The notes: generated by a model from the sequence alone, not told the origin. Counted from the stretch's first letter, positions 8,844 through 17,458 are shown. The stretch: DNA of 64,000 nt from Nereida sp965655635 (GCF_965655635.1 NZ_CBFHHE010000001.1:62001-126000), one strand, 5' to 3'. Numbers and translations are program-made.

Positions 8844-8866
8844 TATCTGATAAAAACAATCAGATA
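8844..8866. promoter_or_regulatory. Palindromic operator candidate (TGA-N9-TCA) before the iron-binding protein gene
   Basis: TATCTGAT at 8844-8851 and ATCAGATA at 8859-8866 form a perfect 8-bp inverted repeat with a 7-base AT-rich spacer, 18 bases before the start codon at 8884. The inner sequence TGATAAAAACAATCA fits TGA-N9-TCA, the form described for RirA-type iron-responsive sites in alphaproteobacteria. Its position over the promoter or leader of an iron-uptake gene suggests repression when iron is plentiful. The assignment to a particular regulator is inference. Confidence 0.5.
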
Positions 8867-8883
8867 TAAAAGGATCCTGACCA

Positions 8884-9903
8884 ATGGCCGCTTTCGCGCT
8901 TCGCGCCGTACTTATTTCAGCTACCGCCCTTACGGCGGCTCCAGCTTTCGCAGATGGAGAACTGAACCTCTACTCCTCGCGCCACTATGATACAGACGAA
9001 CGTCTTTATACGGATTTTGAGGACCAAACCGGTATCACAATCAACCGCATCGAGGGAAAAGCAGACGAGCTGATTGCCCGCATGGAAGCCGAAGGCATCA
9101 ACTCACCGGCCGATATTCTACTGACCGTTGATACATCCCGGCTTGAGCGCGCCAAAAACGCAGATATTTTGCAAAGCATCGATAGCGACGTGCTTGAAGC
9201 AAGAATCCCTGCCAACCTTCAAGACAGTGACAACGAATGGTTCGGCTTCTCACAGCGCGGACGCATCTTTTTCTACGACAAAGCAACTGTAGAAAACCCA
9301 CCTCAAACTTACGCCGATTTGGCAGACCCAAAGTACAAAGGGCTCGTTTGCATCCGCTCCTCGACCAACACGTATAATCAAACGCTTCTCGCTTCGATCA
9401 TCAAAAACGACGGCCCAGAAGCCGCAACCTCATGGGCGACAGGGGTGGTCGCCAACATGGCGCGGGATCCACAGGGCGGTGACACTGACCAAATTCGCGG
9501 GGTCGTTTCCGGTGAATGTGGGATTGCTGTGTCCAACACTTATTACTTCGCGCGCGCAATCCGCAGTGATGTGAAAGGTGTCTCTGACAGCATCGACAAC
9601 ATTGGCTGGGTATTTCCAAATCAAGACGGTCGCGGGGCACATATGAACTTATCTGGTGCAGGAGTCGCCAAACACGCGCCGAACAAAGACAACGCAGTCA
9701 AGTTCATGGAATATCTGGCCAGCAATCAAGCACAGGTCTATTTCTCCGCAGGTAACGATGAATACCCAGCCGTTAAGGGCACCGACCTTGCACCATCAGT
9801 AGCAAAGCTTGGTGACTTCAAAGCGGACGCTGTCGATCTTAGCAAAGTTGCAAAACAAATCCCTGCTGCACAAAAAATATTTGCGAAAGTTGGTTGGGAA
9901 TAG
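8884..9903 (+). CDS. Iron(III) ABC transporter periplasmic binding protein (FbpA/FutA type)
   Basis: A 339-residue periplasmic binding protein. A signal peptide ends at about AFA-D (residue 23), and the mature protein starts GELNLYSSRHY as in ferric-ion-binding proteins. The adjacent tyrosines Tyr220-Tyr221 in SNTYYFARAI match the iron-ligand pair of the family. It would deliver Fe(III) to an inner-membrane ABC permease, but no permease or ATPase gene is next to it; it stands alone, between a palindromic operator-like site and a terminator. Iron regulation is likely from the upstream site. Confidence 0.88.
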   Translation: MAAFALRAVLISATALTAAPAFADGELNLYSSRHYDTDERLYTDFEDQTGITINRIEGKADELIARMEAEGINSPADILLTVDTSRLERAKNADILQSIDSDVLEARIPANLQDSDNEWFGFSQRGRIFFYDKATVENPPQTYADLADPKYKGLVCIRSSTNTYNQTLLASIIKNDGPEAATSWATGVVANMARDPQGGDTDQIRGVVSGECGIAVSNTYYFARAIRSDVKGVSDSIDNIGWVFPNQDGRGAHMNLSGAGVAKHAPNKDNAVKFMEYLASNQAQVYFSAGNDEYPAVKGTDLAPSVAKLGDFKADAVDLSKVAKQIPAAQKIFAKVGWE

Positions 9904-9933
9904 CGTTACTCAGACACTAATATATACCAATAT

Positions 9934-9968
9934 GCGGCGGTCCTAAGGTGGGCCGCCGTCCTTTTTTG
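9934..9968 (+). terminator. Intrinsic terminator after the iron-binding protein gene
   Basis: GCGGCGG at 9934-9940 pairs with CCGCCGT at 9953-9959 (one G-U pair), closing a 12-base loop, and is followed by CC and a run of six T. It sits 30 bases after the stop at 9903 and overlaps the 3' end of the convergent GGDEF pseudogene. Confidence 0.8.
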
Positions 9969-10973
9969 TAGCCTCGTCACTCAGATGCTTGAACTGAGTT
10001 ACCCTGCCCCGACCAGCACGCTTTGAGGCATAAAGAGCATGATCCGCATCGTTCATCATGCATTCAATCTGGGGCACATTATACTGGGCAGAACACGTAA
10101 ACCCGATACTCCCCGATATTACGGCCGAATTGTTATCAACTTCAATTGGGACCTCGATTGCTGTGATTAATTTTTCACAGAGTTTTTTAACTGCATTGCC
10201 GTCTGTCGTATCCATCATGACCGCGACAAATTCATCACCCCCAGTGCGCGCAATGCAGTCTGAGCCGCGAAAATGCGACTGCATAACACCAGCTGCCGCT
10301 GACAGCACCGCGTCACCAGCCGCGTGACCGAACTGGTCATTTACAGCTTTAAATTAGTCTAGATCCATATGGATCAAAGTGAACTTCCGCGCAGCAGAAA
10401 TGACACTTTCCAAAACCTGAATAAGCGCACGGCGGTTATATAGCCCGGTCAGCGGGTCCGTCTGTGCGTCGTGTTCCGCTGAAAGTTTAGCGTGCTGCAA
10501 CCGATCGTTTAGCTTTCGCGACTCGTTCATCGCGGCAGACTTTGCCTCCACGACATAAAGCATCTCAATCGTTGGATCATTCGGCGCAAAATCACGACTA
10601 GTCAGACCAAAGCGCTGAACAGCGTCCACAACACCGATCCCAAATGACAGCGTCAAAACCATGAGTCCTTCGCGGTGGTCGACCGCAACCACGCCTTTAA
10701 GGCGCGTGTAGGGCGGCTTTTTGAAGCGCAGATAAACCGCAGATCCAACCGCCTCAAACAGCGCACGACGCCCCGCAAACCAGCAGGTTTGATCACCTCA
10801 AATACATCGTCGAACAATTCGCCAACTAACGAGCCATCACCTGAAATTTTGCTTAAAGTAGCCCCTTCTTGGGTAATTACCCCGCCATCCGACACCACGA
10901 TGTGCAGAGGCAAAAGCGTCCGTAACAAGTTAATTGAAACAACACCAAACGAAGGGGACACCGCGACATTCAT
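9943..10973 (-). pseudogene. HNOBA-GGDEF diguanylate cyclase, broken by a frameshift and an in-frame stop
   Basis: The gene starts at ATG 10973, just after the stop of the H-NOX-like gene. The N-terminal part (MNVAVSPSFGVVSI onward) matches an H-NOX-associated (HNOBA) domain. A single-base frameshift near 10725-10740 moves the reading to the frame of KKPPYTRLKGVVAVDHREG, followed by a coiled-coil-like linker and a GGDEF domain. In that domain an in-frame TAA at about 10346-10351 replaces the residue after MDLD, where relatives often have Gln or His. Beyond it the active motif ARTGGDEF and an RxxD inhibitory-site motif (RGSD) remain readable. Intact, it would make cyclic di-GMP under control of the neighbouring sensor. 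With two lesions it is probably non-functional. Confidence 0.8.
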
Positions 10974-10974
10974 G

Positions 10975-11559
10975 TCAGGCCCCTCGCGCCAAATCAAAGC
11001 TGCGCCCATCGGCAAAGCCCGCGTCAAGCAAACGCACATCAAGTGCGTCAAACCGATCACCCAATGCACGCCTCTCAATCACCGCCAACGCACCATAATC
11101 ATCCGCCATCGCGCGTAAAATACCGACAAAAACTGCGCCAAATCCCGGGATCGCGCCTCGTATTTGCAAGGTATACGCGCCACCTCCGCAATCACGAACA
11201 CTCAGCATCGGCATTTCCAGATCAGCAACAGCAAGCCGCGCGCGATCAGGCAGTTCATCAAGCGAATGCAGAAAATCAACAAAATCGAACCCACCAAACC
11301 GAAGCAAGCGCCGCAGCGGTTCAGTCGTCGGATGACTGACCAGATGAGTTCCAAGGTCTTCGAGAACATCCTCAACATCACGGGAAAGCGCCTTAGCGCA
11401 GCCCATCAATATTTTCTCGGTCAACACGTCGTCATAATGCAACATTGCCTCAAATTCACTCACGGGCAGATCAGCATGACGCACAACATCTTGCCAGGCA
11501 GACACGCCGTACGCGTCACGTATAAAACACTGAATTGACCGATTTATTAACCCGTGCAT
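10975..11559 (-). CDS. H-NOX (HNOB) domain protein lacking the heme-ligand histidine
   Basis: A 194-residue protein with the start MHGLINRSIQCF and overall pattern of a heme NO-binding (H-NOX) domain. Genuine H-NOX proteins bind heme through a His in an F-L-x-x-L-D-x-L-H-x-R context; here the stretch FLHSLDELPDRARL has Pro104 at that position. The heme-propionate motif YxSxR is also not recognisable (LQIRGAIPGF in its place). The fold may thus be kept without heme. The gene is intact and is followed after one base by the broken HNOBA-GGDEF gene, the usual partner. Function is uncertain: a degenerate sensor or a gene on the way to loss. Confidence 0.75.
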   Translation of the reverse strand: MHGLINRSIQCFIRDAYGVSAWQDVVRHADLPVSEFEAMLHYDDVLTEKILMGCAKALSRDVEDVLEDLGTHLVSHPTTEPLRRLLRFGGFDFVDFLHSLDELPDRARLAVADLEMPMLSVRDCGGGAYTLQIRGAIPGFGAVFVGILRAMADDYGALAVIERRALGDRFDALDVRLLDAGFADGRSFDLARGA

Positions 11560-11723
11560 ACCGCCTCCAGACTGTTGGTGACAGCTATATCATGGACTAA
11601 GTTAATACGCCCTCAACACTTCAAATTGTCGTTATTTATAAAGTTAAAACCCAGTTTCCATTCATCTGGCTTTAAGGGACCCAAGTCACCCTAGACACAG
11701 TTCACAGGGAGTGATGAATTAAT

Positions 11724-12440
11724 TTACGGATCAGCCTCTATGCCGTTTTCCAATGCCACAAACAGATGCGAAATATCGGGCAATACAAAATCAGCAATCT
11801 GCTCCAGATCTTTGCGTGCCGCCAACCCGGTCAAAACACCACATGTCAAACAGCCCAGCTCGCGGCCCGCTGCAATATCATGAGAACTATCGCCAACCAT
11901 CAAAATTTCGTCTGGCGTCAGGCCCACTTGTTGACAGAACGCCTCTAGTTGACCCGCTGACGGCTTTCCACCAAACCCGCTATCTGATCCCGCAATAAAT
12001 GCAAATAGCCCTTCAATATTAGCCGAACGCAAATGCGTGCGCGCCGGCATCTCAGCATCATTCGTAGCTACGCCCAACACAAGGCCCCGATCGCGCAATT
12101 TAGAAAGAAACGGAGCCAAAGGCGTTACCTCTGCCTGAGGTGCTTCGCTTGCCGCCACGTTCATAACCCAGATCAGGTCTTTTTTTGATCGATCCCGCAC
12201 ATACGGCAACAGGGCGTCGGCGATGTCTTCTGGCGTTCCTGCAATCGCAACACTGGTCGGCAGAAATGCTTCAGCTTCAAAATCGTAGCCAATGGCCTGC
12301 CCCAAATCCGTGGCAACTTGTAAATCACCTTTGGCAAGATCGGTCAAAAACGTCTTGGCCCAGACCGTCCACGTTGCATTGAAACCAAATAACGTTCCGT
12401 CTTTATCAAACACAATTCCGCGAATATGGCTTAGGTCCAA
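11724..12440 (-). CDS. HAD-superfamily phosphatase (phosphoglycolate phosphatase-like)
   Basis: A 238-residue haloacid-dehalogenase hydrolase. Motif I FDKDGTLFGF is at residues 11-20 with the two catalytic Asp. Motif II is VATND, and motif IV is MVGDSSHDIAAG at about 187-198. A helical cap lies between motif I and II. It probably removes phosphate from a small metabolite such as 2-phosphoglycolate; the substrate cannot be read from the sequence. It starts with TTG at 12440, inside the last codons of the DUF3572 gene (10-base overlap), so the two are likely translationally coupled. Confidence 0.85.
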   Translation of the reverse strand: MDLSHIRGIVFDKDGTLFGFNATWTVWAKTFLTDLAKGDLQVATDLGQAIGYDFEAEAFLPTSVAIAGTPEDIADALLPYVRDRSKKDLIWVMNVAASEAPQAEVTPLAPFLSKLRDRGLVLGVATNDAEMPARTHLRSANIEGLFAFIAGSDSGFGGKPSAGQLEAFCQQVGLTPDEILMVGDSSHDIAAGRELGCLTCGVLTGLAARKDLEQIADFVLPDISHLFVALENGIEADP

Positions 12441-12712
12441 TGCACTTGCCCCCCGCCGGGCAAGGCTGCACGCGCCTGCATCACTTGATCATACCTGACA
12501 TCCGCTGCATCGCCAAAACGGATGACCCACGCATCATCCATCAATAAGAAATCCAAAACTGATCCCAAGAACTCGGGCTCCGATGCGCGGGTTCGCAAAT
12601 CATCCGCACTAGTACCGCTCGCCCCCATAAAGACTGGCAGCAAATCCTCATCACCAATCAGGAATGCCAAAGCCTTAAGCCCTAACGTTTCGGCGGCGTC
12701 GTGCGAAATCAT
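12431..12712 (-). CDS. DUF3572 family protein
   Basis: A 93-residue all-helical acidic protein starting MISHDAAETLGLKALAFL. The pattern, including LLPVFMGASGTSADDLR and EFLGSVLDFLLMDD, fits the alphaproteobacterial DUF3572 family, whose function is unknown. It overlaps the following HAD phosphatase gene by 10 bases and diverges from the PleD-like pseudogene. Confidence 0.75.
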   Translation of the reverse strand: MISHDAAETLGLKALAFLIGDEDLLPVFMGASGTSADDLRTRASEPEFLGSVLDFLLMDDAWVIRFGDAADVRYDQVMQARAALPGGGQVHWT

Positions 12713-12807
12713 GAAGCAATCCTTTAAAAGTTTACGACAAATAATGGTTTGTTAACGTTTTTAGCGTTCAAAGAGTTAACCCTATTAACCTTAGTGATCG
12801 CCCCGCT

Positions 12808-14188
12808 ATGACTGAACGCATTCTCATCATTGATCAAGTTGCCACAAACCGTATCGTTCTGAAAGTGCGGCTCGCGCGGGAAAACTATGATGTGATGCTT
12901 GCGGAGAATGGACACGACGCTCTGCGTATTCTGCGCAAACAAGGTGCCGATCTGGTGATCTGTGCTCCTGACTGCGGTGATATGACCGCTCAAAAGCTGC
13001 CAGCATGTCAGTTCAGATCACGCGCTCGCCAGCGTGCCCGTACTTATTCTGGCAGCCGAGGGCGATGGCTCCATCGTCACAGATGTTCTGCGTACGGGCG
13101 CTGAGGATGTCCTTTTCCGTCCTGTTGCCGATCAGCATCTTTTGGCAGGCATCCGCCGTGTCATGCGGGCAAAAACCACACGCGAGGAAGCACGCCTTCG
13201 CGAAGATACCGACCGCGTTTTAGGGTTTGCAGACCCCATCAGTACTTTTGAACGCCGCATCAACCTAACTATGTTGTCACCGAACCCGCAGATTTTATAC
13301 CATACCAAACAACAGCTTAAAGGCAGAAACCAATTCAATACACAGACATTTATGTGGAATGAATTCGACCCTGAGCATGAAAGCGTTGCGGCCTCTGACA
13401 TCTTTTTGGTGACACCGCCGCAGTTGGGCGCGGGTTGCGATCTTTCGGTCATTACGGACCTACGCAGCCGCAGCAGCACCCGTCACGCGGCGATCGTGCT
13501 GGTGTTGCCGATGCACCAAGATGCCATCGTAAGTTTCGCGCTAGATCTGGGTGCGGATGATGTGGTCAGCCAAAACTGCACTCAAGAAGAATTGGCCCTG
13601 CGCCTTGGGCGACAAGGTCGCCGCGCACAAGCGGGTGCCTACCTGCGCAATCTCGTCGCCGATGGGCTGCGTGCCGCTGTGAGTGATCCGCTGACCGGCC
13701 TTTACAATCGCCGCTACGCCATTCCCCACCTGGAACGAATGCAGGAAACGGCACTGGTAACAAGCAAACCATTTACCCTCATGCTCTTGGATCTCGATCA
13801 CTTCAAGCTGGTGAACGATACATTTGGGCATTCTGTGGGCGATGCCGTCCTTATCGAAGTGGCAAATCGGCTAAGGGACAATTTGCGCGCCATTGATCTG
13901 GTCGCTCGCATTGGTGGTGAAGAGTTTTTGGTCGCAATGCCCGCCACAGACCTTGATGAGGGGCGCGCGGCAGCCAACCGGCTAAGGCAGATTATTTATG
14001 ACACCCGCATCGAATGCGCCGCAGATCACACCCCTCTCAAAATCAGCGTCAGCATTGGCATGGTTTTGGGCGGCCTCAGCACGACTGAGCCGGATGTTCA
14101 CATGTTGATCGCCTAAGCGGATCGCGGCATGTATTTATCAAAGCAAGGCGGTCGCGACCAAGTCACGGTCCAACGATCAGCGGCCTAA
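12808..14188 (+). pseudogene. PleD-like response regulator/diguanylate cyclase, broken by a frameshift and a near-terminal stop
   Basis: The layout is REC, REC-like, GGDEF. The first frame starts MTERILIIDQVATNR. A one-base frameshift near 12987-13000 (at CAAAAG) moves reading to the frame of SSDHALASVPVLILAAEGDG. The GGDEF domain has GGEEF and an RAID inhibitory site five residues before it. An in-frame TAA at 14114-14116 interrupts the end; reading through gives ADRGMYLSKQGGRDQV, the normal GGDEF C-terminus, up to TAA 14186-14188. The first receiver is also degenerate: the phospho-acceptor Asp region reads LVICAPDCGD, with Ala at the expected Asp. Intact relatives couple polar development to cyclic di-GMP. 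Probably inactive here, unless the lesions are sequencing errors. Confidence 0.8.
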
Positions 14189-14686
14189 ACCACTTTTGGA
14201 CCCAAAACCGCGCTCACGGGCCCGACGCAGATTTTCGACCAATTCATCGCGTTCTGCATCACTCATCGCCGTAATTTTCTCGATTAACAAGTCACCACCA
14301 AGTAGGCCGCGTGCATTTTGGCTCTCCCGCCATACTGCAAGCAAATCACTTAGCCGCGCAGCGTCAAATGGTTGTGCAGATAAAGCGCTTATCCATGCGT
14401 CTATTTGCGCAGCCGGCGTGCCAAAACTGGCGCGGTTATCGTCGCGCAATTGCCGCATGGCCTGCCCAAGTGCGCGTCGATCCTCGCGTGGCAATGCCCG
14501 CACAACCTGACCCACAGGCCCCATACGCGCAGCAGACGTTGCCCCACCTGGCCCGCCATGAGGGCCACGCTCACCACCAAGAAGAGTACCCAAAACGATC
14601 CCTAGAATTGCGATGTTTCCAGCCAGAGATACGAAAAAAGCAACGCGCCATTTATTGCTCACTCGTTTTGTCATTTGCTCAGTCAT
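14177..14686 (-). CDS. Periplasmic heavy-metal-sensor-like (Spy/CpxP/CnrX-type) membrane protein
   Basis: A 169-residue protein with one N-terminal transmembrane helix at about residues 15-37 (VAFFVSLAGNIAILGIVLGT), a Gly-rich linker and a helical periplasmic domain with the Arg/Leu-rich pattern of periplasmic metal or stress sensors (LPREDRRALGQAM, MSDAERDELVENLR). In known systems such proteins control ECF sigma factors or bind metals. It is the last gene of a leftward group (sigma factor, anti-sigma candidate, this protein) with overlapping ends. Its 3' end overlaps the tail of the PleD pseudogene by 12 bases, convergently. Confidence 0.7.
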   Translation of the reverse strand: MTEQMTKRVSNKWRVAFFVSLAGNIAILGIVLGTLLGGERGPHGGPGGATSAARMGPVGQVVRALPREDRRALGQAMRQLRDDNRASFGTPAAQIDAWISALSAQPFDAARLSDLLAVWRESQNARGLLGGDLLIEKITAMSDAERDELVENLRRARERGFGSKSGLGR

Positions 14687-15093
14687 CCTTCTGCCCCTTC
14701 AATCGCGTCAAATCCAAACCAATCGCCTTCAAGGCCGACCAGCAACACCTCGTCACTGGCCACTAAACCAAGATCTTCCAGAGACGCCATGGCAACATCC
14801 GGTGGGTTGAACCCGATCATGACGCCAATCGCCAAGACTGCCGTCAAGCCACCCAGCGCACGCCAGCCACCCATCTCCTGCCATAAGTTTTGCAGTTTGC
14901 TTTTGAGCGATGCGGCTTTGGTACTTTGTTCAGAAGACGCAACCAAAGCGCCGTTATGCACCCCTACGGCATTCTCAGTCAGTCGCGCCAAAAAAGCCCC
15001 TGTCGGTGCGATTTCCACGTCTGATGCAGCCTCAAACATGGTGTCCAGCTGCGCGACGTCTAGTGGCTTAGATCTCGATTTATCAGTCATCAT
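14683..15093 (-). CDS. Putative membrane anti-sigma factor
   Basis: A 136-residue protein with a cytoplasmic N-terminal part of about 75 residues, one transmembrane helix at about 78-97 (LGGLTAVLAIGVMIGF) and a short periplasmic tail. It shares no motif I can name, but its position (start overlapping the end of the ECF sigma gene, end overlapping the sensor-like gene) and topology are those of an anti-sigma factor. The function is inferred from context. Confidence 0.55.
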   Translation of the reverse strand: MMTDKSRSKPLDVAQLDTMFEAASDVEIAPTGAFLARLTENAVGVHNGALVASSEQSTKAASLKSKLQNLWQEMGGWRALGGLTAVLAIGVMIGFNPPDVAMASLEDLGLVASDEVLLVGLEGDWFGFDAIEGAEG

Positions 15094-15685
15094 TAAATCC
15101 TAATGCATCTTTCTGAGGCGCCAACACGGCCGCCAATTGTCTTTTTCCACGGGCAAGCAAACTTTCTACAGCTTCAACTTTGCACTCCATGATTTCGGCA
15201 ATCTCTGGATTGGTTAAATTGCTCAGGTGTCTTAGGGCCACAGCCTTGGCTTGGCGTTCAGGCAGTTGTGCGATGCCGTCTCGAAGTGCTGACGCCCGCG
15301 CCTGCGCCTGTAGCGCATCGGCCGCGGATGGATCATCACTCATGACTTCAGCAACCGCGTCGGGCTGTACAAAGTCCCGCCGCGCGCGCAACCGATCCGT
15401 GCATAAATTAGACGCCACACGGTAGAGCCACGTTGAGATTTTAGCCCGACCATATTCCCACTTGGGCGCATGGCGCCACAGCCGCAACATCGCATCTTGC
15501 GTCACATCCTCCGCTGCAGCTTGCTCGCCCAGCATCCGCATAGCCAACGCATAAATCATGGGCGTTACCGCCCGCGTCAAAGCCGCCGCTGCATGGACGT
15601 CTCCCGCAACATAAGCCGCGAGAAGTGCGGCGTTTGGATCATGTTCATGCACGATCTCAGGCGTGTGTTTGGGAAGCGCTGTCAT
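15083..15685 (-). CDS. ECF-family RNA polymerase sigma factor
   Basis: A 200-residue sigma factor. Region 2 is at about residues 38-105, with ALAMRMLGEQAAAEDVTQD and the core-binding and -10-recognition stretch ISTWLYRVASNLCTDRLR. Region 4 is at about 140-190, with LPERQAKAVALRHLSNLT and EIAEIMECKVEAVESLLAR. Its stop overlaps the start of the membrane anti-sigma candidate, and the sensor-like gene follows, a typical ECF signalling unit. An EF-hand protein gene lies 57 bases upstream on the same strand and may belong to the regulon or operon. Confidence 0.92.
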   Translation of the reverse strand: MTALPKHTPEIVHEHDPNAALLAAYVAGDVHAAAALTRAVTPMIYALAMRMLGEQAAAEDVTQDAMLRLWRHAPKWEYGRAKISTWLYRVASNLCTDRLRARRDFVQPDAVAEVMSDDPSAADALQAQARASALRDGIAQLPERQAKAVALRHLSNLTNPEIAEIMECKVEAVESLLARGKRQLAAVLAPQKDALGFNDD

Positions 15686-15742
15686 CTAATATAACCGTGA
15701 CGCAGACGCGGACCTGTAACAAGACCGCGTCTGCACCATTTG

Positions 15743-16153
15743 TTACTCGCCGCGGTGTTCCTTTTGCTTGCCACCCTGCTTTGAACGCTCTGCACGCGCT
15801 TCCAAAGCTGTTTCATATTCTTGTTTGGTTATCGCGCCATCCGCATCTGCGTCCATGCGCCCAAACCCACGCATTTTCCCTTTCTTTGCGTGCGGCGCCA
15901 CAGCCTGCATTTCCTCGATGCTCAACAGACCATCCTCATTAGCGTCTGCCCGCTCAAACATCTTGGCGATGCGATCGACGGCGCGTGTGCTGCGGTGCGC
16001 GTTCATTTCTTGCGCCGTAATTTGACCGTTACTATCCAAATCAATTACTTCAAACGCTACCGGCTCTGGTGGGCCTTTGCGTGCTTCGGCTATGCCAATT
16101 GTCAAGCTCAGTGCCGCAGCAAGGGCGAGGCTCATTTTGGTAATGGGAGACAT
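15743..16153 (-). CDS. Secreted EF-hand calcium-binding protein
   Basis: A 136-residue protein with a signal peptide (MSLALAAALSLTIGIAEA) and three EF-hand-like loops: DLDSNGQITAQE, DANEDGLLSIEE and DADADGAITKQE, each with the Asp/Asn/Glu ligands for Ca2+ at positions 1, 3, 5 and 12. It is expected in the periplasm. The start at ATG 16153 follows from the signal peptide; the longer open frame upstream overlaps non-coding sequence. It stands first in a leftward series with the ECF sigma factor, its anti-sigma candidate and a sensor-like protein. Confidence 0.85.
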   Translation of the reverse strand: MSPITKMSLALAAALSLTIGIAEARKGPPEPVAFEVIDLDSNGQITAQEMNAHRSTRAVDRIAKMFERADANEDGLLSIEEMQAVAPHAKKGKMRGFGRMDADADGAITKQEYETALEARAERSKQGGKQKEHRGE

Positions 16154-16369
16154 TGTTACTTCTTTCTTCTCTGATGTGCCCCATCGATATTTCGGGGCGG
16201 TTATATTCATCAAACGGTGGATCCCAAAGTTTCTGTCGCAAAATACGGAAATTATTTTCCGAAGCCCAATTTCCGCGACATGGGGACGCGATTGGAAATG
16301 CGCTGTTTCGCTACAGCGGACAGCCGTGCAATAAAGAAAACCTGAGCAGTTGAATGATTGGCCGACCCA

Positions 16370-16753
16370 ATGAAAGATACCTACGACGTCGCCGAACGCC
16401 CCGCGAAGCCAGCCATGATCAGGGGCTGGAAACGCCGCTGTCCGAAATGCGGCGTCGGGCATATGTTCAAGGGATATCTGACCGTCGACAGCTCGTGCAT
16501 GAATTGCCAGCAAGACCTAAGCGGGCACCGCGCCGATGACGGACCCGCCTATTTAACCATTTTGATTGTTGGCCACGTGATGGCGCCGTTTTTGCACATC
16601 GCATTCACGCATTGGCAGCCTGACCCCCTAATTTTAGCAACAAGCCTTTCCGTTGGATGTGTTGCTTTGTCACTTTATCTTTTGCCGCGGCTTAAAGGGG
16701 CAATCGTTGGCCTACAGTGGGCCAAGCGCATGCATGGTTTCTCACAAGACTAA
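16370..16753 (+). CDS. DUF983 family zinc-ribbon membrane protein
   Basis: A 127-residue protein with an N-terminal four-Cys zinc ribbon (RCPKCGVGHMF and SSCMNCQQDL), followed by two transmembrane helices (about residues 60-80 and 87-105). This matches DUF983, which in some relatives is linked to cytochrome oxidase genes; its role is not established. The ATG at 16370 is chosen over a TTG at 16358. It diverges from the EF-hand gene and lies 12 bases before the Nudix gene. Confidence 0.8.
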   Translation: MKDTYDVAERPAKPAMIRGWKRRCPKCGVGHMFKGYLTVDSSCMNCQQDLSGHRADDGPAYLTILIVGHVMAPFLHIAFTHWQPDPLILATSLSVGCVALSLYLLPRLKGAIVGLQWAKRMHGFSQD

Positions 16754-16765
16754 CGTGCATATGTC

Positions 16766-17452
16766 ATGAGCGGCAGCCCCTGCAAAAAACCAATCAAAGA
16801 CGCAGCAAGCATTATTGTGCTGCGGCAATCAGATGACGGTCCAGCAGTCTTAATGGGCCAACGGGGTGCGGCGGCAGCTTTCATGCCCTCTAAATTTGTC
16901 TTCCCCGGCGGTGCGGTTGATGGGGACGACTATGATGTAGGATTAGCACAGCAAGGACAGATAGCCGGCGCGCGAGATGCAAGTGGCGTGCCCACCCACG
17001 CGTTAGCCACAGCAGCAATCCGTGAGCTTTGGGAAGAAACTGGTCAGATTTTAGGCATGGTTGGAGACTGGCCATTCGATCAGGTCCCCGAGGGATGGGC
17101 AAGCTATGCGCAGACAGGTCACGTACCAAACGGCACCGATTTGCGCTTCATCTTTCGGGCGATAACACCGCAAGGTCGTCCAAGGCGTTTCGATGCGCGG
17201 TTTTTTGTGGCGAATGCAGATGCCTTGCGGACGGACCCCGATTGTTTTGATCGCGCGCAAGACGAGTTATCGCATCTGCGGTGGGTCCCATTGGCCGAGG
17301 CAAGGCAGCTCGATTTACCATTTGTCACTGATGTGGTCTTGGCAGAGGTGCAAAGATTTGTGACACGCAAGGTATGGCCCGCCTACCCGATGTTTATGGA
17401 CAACACGGACGACCGCAACATCGTCCGCCCATTAATCGACCCAGTCACCTAA
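16766..17452 (+). CDS. Nudix hydrolase
   Basis: A 228-residue Nudix protein. The Nudix box is split by an insert: FPGGAVDGDDYDV at about 45-57, then AAIRELWEETGQILG at about 83-97, which provides the REx2EE metal-binding core. The length and the RGAAAAFMPSKFVFPGG pattern resemble the NUDT19/CoA-diphosphatase-like group, but the substrate cannot be assigned. The 3' end faces a convergent aldo/keto reductase gene six bases away. Confidence 0.85.
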   Translation: MSGSPCKKPIKDAASIIVLRQSDDGPAVLMGQRGAAAAFMPSKFVFPGGAVDGDDYDVGLAQQGQIAGARDASGVPTHALATAAIRELWEETGQILGMVGDWPFDQVPEGWASYAQTGHVPNGTDLRFIFRAITPQGRPRRFDARFFVANADALRTDPDCFDRAQDELSHLRWVPLAEARQLDLPFVTDVVLAEVQRFVTRKVWPAYPMFMDNTDDRNIVRPLIDPVT

Positions 17453-17458
17453 CACAGG

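Noticed and set aside
10340..14188. Stop codon reassignment or programmed read-through of TAA in the GGDEF genes
   Set aside because: Many intact genes of the window end in TAA, and both genes also carry frameshifts, so gene decay or sequence error is simpler.
16154..16513. Upstream extension of the EF-hand frame
   Set aside because: A signal peptide starts at 16153, and the extension overlaps the promoter region and the divergent DUF983 gene.
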